Source: an uncultured Eubacteriales bacterium
GTDB lineage: Bacteria; Bacillota; Clostridia; Oscillospirales; Oscillospiraceae
Direction of reading: 5' to 3'
DNA: 10,667 bases
Assembly: GCA_900549885.1 (NCBI GenBank)
Contig: URQA01000088.1
Location: forward strand, 1-10,667
Shown: positions 1 through 5,572 of the stretch, piece after piece
How positions within the stretch are numbered: position 1 is the stretch's first letter
How the letters are laid out: every line of letters begins with the position of its first letter
Made by a program: the position numbers and the translations under genes
The notes under the pieces: generated by a model
The model's input: the letters and a program-made list of their open reading frames with translations, nothing else
Database searches by the model: none
What the model was told of the DNA's origin: nothing

Positions 1-209
1 TCGCCGCCGGTGAGCAGGCCGCTGACGGTGACGGAAGGGCCGAAAAAGCCGTTTTCCAGCGCCCGGACGTCCACCGTCAGGCCCGTGAGCGGATGGGAAG
101 CGAACATCTGCCGCAGAAACGGCGCCGCGGATACGCCGCAGGCGGCCAGCAGCGTCTTGCCCCCGCCGCTCTTTTTCCGCCCGCCCCTTGCAATCCGGGC
201 GTTTTTCCT
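1..209 (-). pseudogene. 5'-truncated DUF512-family protein, C-terminal fragment
   Basis: Reading leftward from 209, one frame stays open to the window edge. It encodes a stretch containing GKTLLAACGVSAAPFLRQMF and then ENGFFGPSVTVSGLLTGGD. The second part resembles from memory the C-terminal signature of DUF512 proteins (radical-SAM-associated, usually over 400 residues), where an N-x-FFG-x-(S/T)-VTV-x-GL-x-TG-x-D pattern precedes the C-terminus. The frame is closed on its upstream side by a TAA at 212-210. The only in-frame ATG is at 107-105, already inside the conserved part, so the first several hundred residues are absent and upstream sequence is AT-rich and non-coding. The leuS -35 box lies inside the remaining frame. 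I infer a gene remnant; the rest of the C-terminus should lie left of the window. An assembly break around 165-209 is an alternative. The family call is moderately sure, the truncation is seen directly. Confidence 0.55.
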
Positions 210-216
210 TTATAAT
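188..216 (+). promoter_or_regulatory. sigma-A promoter of leuS
   Basis: TTGCAA at 188-193 and TATAAT at 211-216 are separated by exactly 17 bp. This predicts transcription from about 223 and a leader of about 50 nt before leuS. That is too short for a T-box, so no tRNA-sensing leader is present here. Confidence 0.75.
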
Positions 217-273
217 ATCACAGATTGATATTTTGGGCCGTTTTGCCCGCTGAGAAATAAGGAAGTGTTTGGA

Positions 274-2706
274 TTGAAATACGATTTTGCCAGCATCGAG
301 CCAAAGTGGCAGAAACGTTGGGAAGAGGCCAAGGTCTACGCCGCCGAAAACGGAAGCAGTAAGCCCAAGTTCTATGGCCTGGTAGAGTTTCCCTACCCTT
401 CCGGTCAGGGACTGCACGTGGGTCATCCCCGGCCTTATACTGCCATGGACATCGTTACCCGGAAAAAGCGGATGGATGGGTATAACGTGCTGTTTCCCAT
501 CGGGTTTGACGCCTTCGGCCTGCCCACGGAGAACTACGCCATCAAAAACCACATTCACCCCGCCATCGTCACCAAGCAGAATATCGCAAATTTTACCAGC
601 CAGCTGAAAATGCTGGGCTTTGGCTTTGACTGGGACCGGGTCATCGACACCACCGACCCCAAGTACTACAAGTGGACCCAATGGATTTTCCTTCAGCTCT
701 GGAAGCACGGCCTGGCCTATAAGGCCACCATGCCGGTGAACTGGTGCACCTCCTGCAAATGCGTGCTGGCCAACGAGGAAGTGGTGGAGGGCGTGTGCGA
801 GCGGTGCGGCGCCCCGGTCATTCGCAAGGAAAAGTCCCAGTGGATGCTCAAGATCACCGAGTACGCCCAGCGGCTCATCGACGATTTGGATGATTTGGAC
901 TTTATCGAGCGGGTGAAAATCCAGCAGAAGAACTGGATCGGCCGCTCCACCGGCGCGGAAGTCACCTTTAAGGCCACCACCGGAGACGACATTGTGGTGT
1001 TTACCACCCGGCCGGACACCCTGTTCGGCGCTACCTATATGGTCCTCTCCCCGGAGCACGCCCTTATCAAGAAGTGGCTGGATGCCGGCCTCATTGCCAA
1101 CGCTGGCGACGTGACCGACTACCAGAAAGCCGCCGCCTCCAAGTCCGATCTGGAACGCACGGAGCTGAACAAGGAAAAGACCGGCGTGAAGCTCTCCGGC
1201 GTGCGGGGCGTCAACCCCGTCAACGGCAGAGAAATTCCCATTTTCATCTCCGATTACGTCCTGGCCACCTATGGCACCGGCGCCATCATGGCCGTTCCGG
1301 CCCACGATGACCGGGACTGGGAGTTTGCCAAAAAGTTTGGCTGTGAGATTGTGGAGGTGGTTTCCGGCGGGGAGGATGTGCAGAAGGCCGCTTTCACCGC
1401 TAAGGACGAGACGGGCATCCTGGTCAACTCCGAGTTCCTCAACGGCCTGACGGTGAAGGACGCCATCCCCGTCATCACCAAATGGCTGGAGGAAAAGGGC
1501 ATCGGCAAGGCCAAGGTCAACTACAAGCTCCGGGATTGGGTGTTCTCCCGCCAGCGGTACTGGGGGGAGCCCATCCCCATGGTGTGGTGCGACAAGTGCG
1601 GCTGGGTGCCCTTGCCCGAGGACCAGCTGCCCCTGCTGCTGCCCGACGTGGAGTCTTACGAGCCCACTGACGACGGCGAGTCCCCCCTCAGCAAGATGAC
1701 CGACTGGGTGAACACCACCTGCCCCCACTGCGGCGGCCCGGCCAAGCGGGAGACGGACACCATGCCCCAGTGGGCCGGTTCCTCCTGGTACTTTCTGCGG
1801 TATATGGACCCCCACAATGACAAGGCCCTGGCTTCCCCGGAGGCGCTGAAATACTGGTCCCCGGTGGACTGGTACAACGGCGGCATGGAGCATACCACCC
1901 TTCATTTGCTCTATTCCCGCTTCTGGCACAAGTTCCTGTACGACATCGGCGTAGTGCCCACCAAGGAGCCTTATCAAAAGCGCACCAGCCATGGTATGAT
2001 TTTGGGCGAGGGCGGAGAGAAGATGTCCAAGTCCCGGGGCAACGTGGTCAACCCCAACGACATCGTAGCCGCCTACGGAGCGGACACCCTGCGGCTGTAT
2101 ATCATGTTCATCGGCGACTTTGAGCAGGCCGCCGTGTGGAGCGACAACGCCGTGAAGGGCTGCAAGCGCTTTTTGGACAAGGTGTGGAACCTGGCCGAAA
2201 GCTGCTCGGACAGCCTGGCGTACACCCCTGCCAACGAGGCGTCCATCCACAAGTGCATCAAGAAGGTGGCCGACGACATCGAGAGCATGAAGTTCAACAC
2301 CGCCATCGCCGCCATGATGACCCTGGTGGGCGAGTTCCAGAAAAACGGCTGCACCAAGGGGGACATGAAGGCCCTGCTGGTGATGCTCTCCCCCTTCGCT
2401 CCCCACATCGCCGAGGAGCTGTGGGAGATGCTGGGCTTCTACGCCCAGATGGGCTTTGCCTGCCAGCAGAGCTGGCCGGAGTACGACGAGTCCAAGACCG
2501 TGGCCAGCGAGATCCAGATGGCCGTCCAGGTCAACGGCAAGGTGCGCTCCAATATCGTAGTGCCCGCCGGCGCGGACAACGACGCCATCGTAGCCGCCGC
2601 CCAGGCGGACGAGAAGGTGCGCAAATTTACCGACGGCATGGCTCTGGTCAAATCCATCGTGGTGCCCGGGAGACTGGTCAACCTCATCGTGAAGCCCCAA
2701 TCATAG
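274..2706 (+). CDS. leuS: leucyl-tRNA synthetase
   Basis: Cytoplasmic class I aminoacyl-tRNA synthetase that charges tRNA-Leu with leucine and edits mischarged products. About 810 residues, full length for bacterial LeuRS. The HIGH-type signature is HVGH at residues 48-51, preceded by PYPSGQGL. Cysteine pairs CTSC and CERC follow near 160-185, as in zinc-binding insertions. The CP1 editing domain spans roughly 220-410, with TTRPD at 244-248 and AHDDRD at 343-348, which includes the conserved editing aspartate. Then come DWVFSRQRYWG, a second CPHC cysteine pair, GSSWYFLRY and KMSKS at 583-587, ending with the anticodon-binding and C-terminal domains. Start choice: TTG at 274 has AAGGA at 259-263, a 10-nt spacing, and gives MKYDFASIEPKWQ, the usual family N-terminus. 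GTG at 265 would add three residues but leaves only 1 nt after that RBS. It is transcribed alone, with a promoter upstream and a terminator seven bases downstream. Nothing is odd in the coding sequence. Confidence 0.98.
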   Translation: MKYDFASIEPKWQKRWEEAKVYAAENGSSKPKFYGLVEFPYPSGQGLHVGHPRPYTAMDIVTRKKRMDGYNVLFPIGFDAFGLPTENYAIKNHIHPAIVTKQNIANFTSQLKMLGFGFDWDRVIDTTDPKYYKWTQWIFLQLWKHGLAYKATMPVNWCTSCKCVLANEEVVEGVCERCGAPVIRKEKSQWMLKITEYAQRLIDDLDDLDFIERVKIQQKNWIGRSTGAEVTFKATTGDDIVVFTTRPDTLFGATYMVLSPEHALIKKWLDAGLIANAGDVTDYQKAAASKSDLERTELNKEKTGVKLSGVRGVNPVNGREIPIFISDYVLATYGTGAIMAVPAHDDRDWEFAKKFGCEIVEVVSGGEDVQKAAFTAKDETGILVNSEFLNGLTVKDAIPVITKWLEEKGIGKAKVNYKLRDWVFSRQRYWGEPIPMVWCDKCGWVPLPEDQLPLLLPDVESYEPTDDGESPLSKMTDWVNTTCPHCGGPAKRETDTMPQWAGSSWYFLRYMDPHNDKALASPEALKYWSPVDWYNGGMEHTTLHLLYSRFWHKFLYDIGVVPTKEPYQKRTSHGMILGEGGEKMSKSRGNVVNPNDIVAAYGADTLRLYIMFIGDFEQAAVWSDNAVKGCKRFLDKVWNLAESCSDSLAYTPANEASIHKCIKKVADDIESMKFNTAIAAMMTLVGEFQKNGCTKGDMKALLVMLSPFAPHIAEELWEMLGFYAQMGFACQQSWPEYDESKTVASEIQMAVQVNGKVRSNIVVPAGADNDAIVAAAQADEKVRKFTDGMALVKSIVVPGRLVNLIVKPQS

Positions 2707-2712
2707 AAAATG

Positions 2713-2744
2713 AGGAGTGCCGCCTAGGGCGGCACTCCTTTTTT
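2713..2744 (+). terminator. intrinsic terminator of leuS
   Basis: A perfect 12-bp stem (2713-2724 with 2728-2739) with a 3-nt loop is followed by a run of six T (2739-2744). It begins 7 nt after the leuS stop codon. Confidence 0.93.
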
Positions 2745-2795
2745 GGCAAGGACAGGGCCCTTGCAGCCTATTGAGGCCCTGCCAGGCCTCCGGCG

Positions 2796-2825
2796 GGTGA
2801 CTTTCTAAACGATTAGAAAGTCACC
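2796..2825. repeat. perfect 13-bp hairpin, dispersed-repeat-like
   Basis: GGTGACTTTCTAA (2796-2808) and its exact reverse complement (2813-2825) flank a 4-nt loop, ACGA. There is no T tract, so it is not an intrinsic terminator. The flank AAAGAATCGCCGGGG looks to me like part of a repeat common between genes in Oscillospiraceae genomes. That is recollection, not a search result. Confidence 0.6.
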
Positions 2826-2834
2826 AAAGAATCG

Positions 2835-2904
2835 CCGGGGTTTGGGCGCGGATGGACTTCAAGCGCCAAGGGCGCGCTTTTATCCATAGCGCCTGCACCC
2901 CCGG
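2835..2904. repeat. 70-nt compound stem-loop
   Basis: Nested inverted arms pair in register: CCGGGG (2835-2840) with CCCCGG (2899-2904), GGCGC (2845-2849) with GCGCC (2889-2893), and ATGGA (2852-2856) with TCCAT (2883-2887). Inside them AAGCGCC (2861-2867) pairs with GGCGCGCTT (2871-2879), with a small bulge. Mismatched internal loops separate the arms. It continues directly from the 13-bp hairpin and is probably one repeat unit with it. Confidence 0.5.
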
Positions 2905-3169
2905 ACCCCCCTCGTCCTCGCAAAGTCCGCTCAGCTTCATTTCCGCCTGACGGCGAAAATCATGTTCGCTTCCTTGCTCGTCCTCTCCCCACAAGACCCG
3001 CTTCGCTGGGCTCTTGCGGGGGCCCCAGTTACGGGCGCCCAGGACAAGGAGGGCATCTCATCCCATCCGGCGCGCAAAGGAGGATGCGTCTAGCTTCTCT
3101 TTCCGCTGCCGCTCCATAGCAGCAGCCCTGTCATGCGGATGGTTTACCGGGCTGCGCCTGGCGCAGAGT
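2905..3169. other. non-coding, repeat-like intergenic stretch
   Basis: I see no supportable gene here: short open frames lack RBSs and recognisable protein. The segment holds the word CGCCTGACGGCGA at 2944-2956, which recurs inverted at 3631-3643. It also has an imperfect hairpin around 2992-3017 (CAAGACCC with GGGCTCTTG, one bulge) and a 7-bp perfect palindromic hairpin CTGCGCC-T-GGCGCAG at 3152-3166. The last lies just after the minus-strand gene's stop codon but has no T tract, so it is at best a weak terminator. Confidence 0.5.
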
Positions 3170-3448
3170 TTAATTGCAGGCCCGTACGCCCAGTTCTAGC
3201 CCCATGGCCAAGCCCTGGCAGAAGAACATCATCCGCTCGCAGTCCCGGACTCCCCGCACGTTGCCGGTATAAATGTCGAACTGACTGCGGGCAGGGTCGT
3301 CCAGGGCCTCCATCAACTGCTTTTCCTGTCTGGTGCTGTACTCAAGACACTCTTGGTAATCCTTGACGATATCCTCGTCATGGAGCCACCGGGTCAGGTC
3401 CTGCCGGTTTTGGGCATAGTTGTACAGTGCGTCATAGATTGTTGTCAT
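3170..3448 (-). CDS. small protein of unknown function, 92 residues
   Basis: I do not recognise this gene with confidence. It encodes a soluble, probably all-helical protein of 92 residues with no signal peptide or membrane segment. It begins MTTIYDALYNYAQ, has a charged middle (YSTRQEKQLMEALDD) and ends FCQGLAMGLELGVRACN. The layout, with helices, a central LxxLxD-like segment and a C-terminal F-x-x-G-x-x-x-G-x-x-L-G, is like small Clostridia proteins of the DUF6809 kind, but this is only a resemblance. The start is well supported: AGGAGG (minus strand, 3464-3459) lies 10 nt before the ATG at 3448, and a plausible promoter lies at 3486-3514. It stands alone between two hairpin-rich repeat-like segments in the leuS-rpsU gap, opposite in strand to both. 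A real expressed gene is likely; its role cannot be inferred. Confidence 0.75.
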   Translation of the reverse strand: MTTIYDALYNYAQNRQDLTRWLHDEDIVKDYQECLEYSTRQEKQLMEALDDPARSQFDIYTGNVRGVRDCERMMFFCQGLAMGLELGVRACN

Positions 3449-3485
3449 ATTGTTTTAGCCTCCTAGTATTGGTTAAGTTGTTGCT

Positions 3486-3514
3486 ATCGTAACAGAAAAT
3501 AATGCTTATGTCAT
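3486..3514 (-). promoter_or_regulatory. probable promoter of the 92-residue gene
   Basis: On the minus strand, ATGACA (3514-3509) and TACGAT (3491-3486) are 17 bp apart, upstream of the AGGAGG RBS. Both boxes are two or fewer mismatches from consensus. The surrounding DNA is markedly more AT-rich than its neighbours. Confidence 0.5.
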
Positions 3515-3549
3515 TTCCCCAATGTATGGGTATCCTGATATATGGGGAA
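3515..3549. promoter_or_regulatory. imperfect 35-bp dyad, possible operator
   Basis: TTCCCC (3515-3520) and GGGGAA (3544-3549) form the ends of an interrupted inverted repeat. It abuts the -35 box of the minus-strand promoter, and inner bases are partly symmetric (ATGTAT against ATATAT). The position suggests a regulator site; no known operator consensus is recognised. Confidence 0.3.
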
Positions 3550-3602
3550 TGTGGTGGTTGCGTTTAGGTGATCTATTTGGAGATGGACCAGGCGCATTTT
3601 TG

Positions 3603-3686
3603 GTTCCTTTTTGTGCGGGCAAAAAGGAACTCGCCGTCAGGCGAAATCTGGCATACCGGAGGCCGGGGCGGCCCCGTTGGGCCGCC
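3603..3686. repeat. three consecutive perfect hairpins, dispersed-repeat-like
   Basis: Hairpin 1 is GTTCCTTTTTG (3603-3613) pairing with 3620-3630, an 11-bp stem with a 6-nt loop. Hairpin 2 is TCGCC (3631-3635) with GGCGA (3640-3644). Hairpin 3 is GGCGGCC (3667-3673) with GGCCGCC (3680-3686). None has a proper T tract. Hairpin 2 contains the 13-nt word that occurs inverted at 2944-2956. The first hairpin resembles repeats I associate with Oscillospirales intergenic regions, from memory. Confidence 0.6.
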
Positions 3687-3713
3687 GATCTTTAAAAATC
3701 CCATATTTTGCGG

Positions 3714-3742
3714 TTGACAAGGGCGGAAAATTCTCATATAAT
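3714..3742 (+). promoter_or_regulatory. perfect-consensus sigma-A promoter of rpsU
   Basis: TTGACA at 3714-3719 and TATAAT at 3737-3742 with a 17-bp spacer: both boxes match consensus exactly. This fits strong constitutive expression of a ribosomal protein. The transcript should begin near 3749. Confidence 0.92.
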
Positions 3743-3749
3743 ACTACTG

Positions 3750-3798
3750 TTAACGCCATAACTATGGCCCTTAAAGCATCCTGGATGGAGCCGGATGC
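3750..3798 (+). promoter_or_regulatory. structured 5' leader of rpsU (two hairpins)
   Basis: The ~70-nt leader can form GCCATA (3755-3760) with TATGGC (3763-3768), extended by TTAA at 3750-3753 with TTAA at 3771-3774. It can also form GCATCC (3776-3781) with GGATGC (3793-3798). The second hairpin ends just before the GGAGGG ribosome binding site (about 3802-3810). A regulatory role, such as autogenous control by S21, is inference only. Confidence 0.4.
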
Positions 3799-3819
3799 CT
3801 CGGAGGGAGGGAAATATAG

Positions 3820-4002
3820 ATGTCTGAAATTCATGTCCGCGAGGGCGAGTCTTTGGAGAACGCCCTGAAGCGCTTCAAGCGCAGCTGCGCCAAGTCCGGC
3901 GTGTTGGCCGAGGTTCGCAAGCGCGAATATTATGACAGCCCCAGCGTCAAGCGCCGCAAGAAGAGCGAGGCCGCCCGCAAGAACCGCAAAAAGTATTACT
4001 AA
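3820..4002 (+). CDS. rpsU: 30S ribosomal protein S21
   Basis: Small-subunit ribosomal protein of 60 residues, close to the usual 57-70 residues. It binds 16S rRNA on the platform of the 30S subunit and helps translation initiation. The sequence shows the family features: an N-terminal strand with V-x-EGESLENALKRFKR, a central cysteine-containing helix and VRKREYYDSPSVKRRKKSEA, ending in a very basic tail, ARKNRKKYY. The ATG at 3820 is preceded by a strong GGAGGG RBS at 3802-3810. It is transcribed alone from a perfect-consensus promoter through a hairpin-containing leader, with a terminator beginning 7 nt after its stop. In many Clostridia rpsU is followed by a GatB/YqeY protein; here a convergent unrelated gene follows instead. 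Confidence 0.98.
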   Translation: MSEIHVREGESLENALKRFKRSCAKSGVLAEVRKREYYDSPSVKRRKKSEAARKNRKKYY

Positions 4003-4008
4003 GAGAAA

Positions 4009-4043
4009 AACAGCGTTCCGCTTTGGGCGGAACGCTGTTTTTT
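4009..4043. terminator. intrinsic terminator, probably bidirectional
   Basis: A perfect 13-bp stem (4009-4021 with 4027-4039) with a TTTGG loop. It is followed by T at 4038-4043 on the plus strand and preceded by A at 4006-4010, which makes a U tract for minus-strand transcripts. It can end rpsU and the convergent gene that stops at 4125. Confidence 0.92.
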
Positions 4044-4124
4044 GCGTCAGGGTATTTTGACGGGAAAGGCGTTGGAGCAGGGACGGCTGCCGGCGGGGAG
4101 ATTTGGGGACGGCTGGTTGGGGCC

Positions 4125-4898
4125 TCACGGGCCGTCGCTGAAGATTTCTCCCAGCCAGCCGCCTACCTCCGGCGCGGCCAGCAGCGCCCCGTACAGTCCC
4201 AATCTCTGGGCCAGATCCAGCTTGGAGCGGACGGAGCGGGGGGTGTCGAACAGGACAAAATGGGCCTGCCCGGCCCGGGGCATATAGGTAAAGTAGTGGG
4301 CGCACAGCCCCCGGTCAAAGAACACCGCAGGTTCCAGCCGATCCATAAGCTCTTGGAGCCGTTCTGGCCCCAGGGGAGAGCCCCGGCCGTCGGCGGGGAG
4401 GGGGAAATCCTCGGCCGCCGCCTCCACGGCCAGCACCACCCGATCCGCACCCCAGCGTTCCATGGCGTACTCCAGCCGCCGGGACAGAGTGCCCGAAGTG
4501 ACTACGGACGAGACCAGCACCCGGCAGTCTGGGGCCAGGGAGGCATAGCTTTCCGGCAGATACAGCGCCAGGCCCGCTTGGGAGCACTGGGCGCTCAAGG
4601 TCCGGGCCAGCTGCTCCAGGGTGCCCACGGGCGCCCCTTCAAAATCGCATACCACCCGGTCAAATCCACGGCGGCGGCATTCCTCCGCCACCTGGCGGCA
4701 GCACAGGCGGCAGTCTCCGCCCCCGGGGTCTCCGGCGCAGGAGACCATCATGGCTCCGCCTCGGACCTCCGGGGTCAGCCCGACTCCCACCAGCCGGGGA
4801 CCTGGCCCCACCCGGTAGGACATATGGGCGGGGGTCAGTCCCCATTCCAGCCCCTGGCCCGGCCGACCGCCGGGGATGGCATATAGCAGCTCCCTCAT
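4125..4898 (-). CDS. conserved hypothetical protein, possible TIM-barrel glycosidase-like fold
   Basis: A 257-residue soluble protein with no signal peptide or membrane segment. It begins MRELLYAIPGGRP; the ATG at 4898 has an AAGGGGG-type RBS 8 nt upstream. A longer frame from 4985 would add an RBS-less N-terminus and is rejected. Residues 80-87 read DRVVCDFE, like the (D/G)-hydrophobic-D-x-E strand end of GH18-type barrels. Later come a YLPESYA segment, a VLVSSVVTSG strand, WGADRVVLAVE and an FFDRGLCAHYFTY segment, then AHFVLFDTPRSVRSKL. The alternating strand-helix pattern with acidic and aromatic residues at strand ends suggests a TIM barrel. I know similar unnamed proteins from Clostridia but no tested function. 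Cysteines are clustered at 54-74 (CxxC-like spacing DCRLCC), of unknown meaning. It is convergent with rpsU and divergent from yqeG. Confidence 0.8.
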   Translation of the reverse strand: MRELLYAIPGGRPGQGLEWGLTPAHMSYRVGPGPRLVGVGLTPEVRGGAMMVSCAGDPGGGDCRLCCRQVAEECRRRGFDRVVCDFEGAPVGTLEQLARTLSAQCSQAGLALYLPESYASLAPDCRVLVSSVVTSGTLSRRLEYAMERWGADRVVLAVEAAAEDFPLPADGRGSPLGPERLQELMDRLEPAVFFDRGLCAHYFTYMPRAGQAHFVLFDTPRSVRSKLDLAQRLGLYGALLAAPEVGGWLGEIFSDGP

Positions 4899-4910
4899 TT
4901 GACTTCCCCC

Positions 4911-4939
4911 TTGTGACCTGCGTGAAAACATGGTAAAAT
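4911..4939 (+). promoter_or_regulatory. extended -10 promoter of the yqeG operon
   Basis: TTGTGA (4911-4916) and TAAAAT (4934-4939) are 17 bp apart, with TG at 4931-4932 making an extended -10. A small CCATCC/GGATGG hairpin (4945-4963) lies at the predicted transcription start. The promoter sits in the 120-bp gap divergent from the minus-strand gene, for which I could not pick a convincing promoter. Confidence 0.65.
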
Positions 4940-5018
4940 AAAACCCATCCATCTTTGGGATGGAGGTAAGCGACAATCTATCCATATGCCCGGCCCGGGC
5001 GGATTAGAAGGTGGAGCC

Positions 5019-5522
5019 ATGGCGTTATTCCGGGCCAGATTTCTGGCGGATGACATTTATCAAATTACCGGGGAGGCTTTACAGCGGCGCGGCATCCGGC
5101 TGCTGCTGGCCGACCTGGACAACACTCTGGCCCCCTACGGGGCGCCCGTGCCCGACGAGAGGCTCAAGGCGTGGCGGGACGAGCTGGCGGAACATGGGGT
5201 AACGCTGTTCATCCTGTCCAACAACCGCCATGAAAGCAGGCCCCGCATTTTTGCCGAAGCTCTGGACGTGCCCTATATCGGCCATGCGGGAAAACCAAAG
5301 ACCGCTTCCTTTTTCAAGGCCATGGAGCGGATGAAGGCGGCGCCGGAGCAGACGGCCATCGTGGGGGATCAAATCTTCACGGATATCCTGGGGGGCAGCC
5401 GGGCGGGGGTGGCCACCATTTTGGTGCGCCCGATCCGGCTGGCAGGCAATCCGGGGCGGTACCTGCGGTATGCCGTGGAGGTGCCCTTCCGGCTGCTGTC
5501 CCGCGGGGGAGAAGAATTGTGA
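5019..5522 (+). CDS. yqeG: YqeG-family HAD IIIA phosphatase
   Basis: A 167-residue cytoplasmic HAD-superfamily phosphatase of the YqeG type. Motif I is DLDNT at 32-36 (nucleophile D32, acid D34). Motif II is the serine of ILSNN at 65-69. Motif III is the lysine of GKPK at 91-94. Motif IV is GDQIFTDI at 116-123 with D117 and D122. All catalytic positions are present, so it should be active. The physiological substrate of bacterial YqeG is not known to me; a eukaryotic relative acts on phosphatidylglycerophosphate, a possible but unproven role here. The ATG at 5019 has AGAAGG 7 nt upstream; an upstream ATG at 4986 lacks an RBS and adds a G/P-rich non-family tail. It is first gene of the probable operon; the next start follows 50 nt after its stop. 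Confidence 0.93.
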   Translation: MALFRARFLADDIYQITGEALQRRGIRLLLADLDNTLAPYGAPVPDERLKAWRDELAEHGVTLFILSNNRHESRPRIFAEALDVPYIGHAGKPKTASFFKAMERMKAAPEQTAIVGDQIFTDILGGSRAGVATILVRPIRLAGNPGRYLRYAVEVPFRLLSRGGEEL

Positions 5523-5572
5523 GCGGCATTCGGACTGCCCGGGAGGTCCGGCCGGAAGGGAGCGGAGAGCCT

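Noticed and set aside
217..264. T-box leader for leuS
   Set aside because: The leader from the predicted start is only about 50 nt, with no specifier-loop or antiterminator sequence.
2136..2774. Long out-of-frame open frame inside the 3' part of leuS
   Set aside because: It has an R/G/H-rich composition, lies within the conserved leuS frame and runs through the leuS terminator.
4023..4886. A 287-codon open frame on the plus strand opposite the 257-residue gene
   Set aside because: It lies within the rpsU terminator at its start, has no RBS, and its protein is low-complexity in P, G, Q and H as expected for an antisense frame in GC-rich DNA. The minus-strand frame has a good RBS and protein-like composition.
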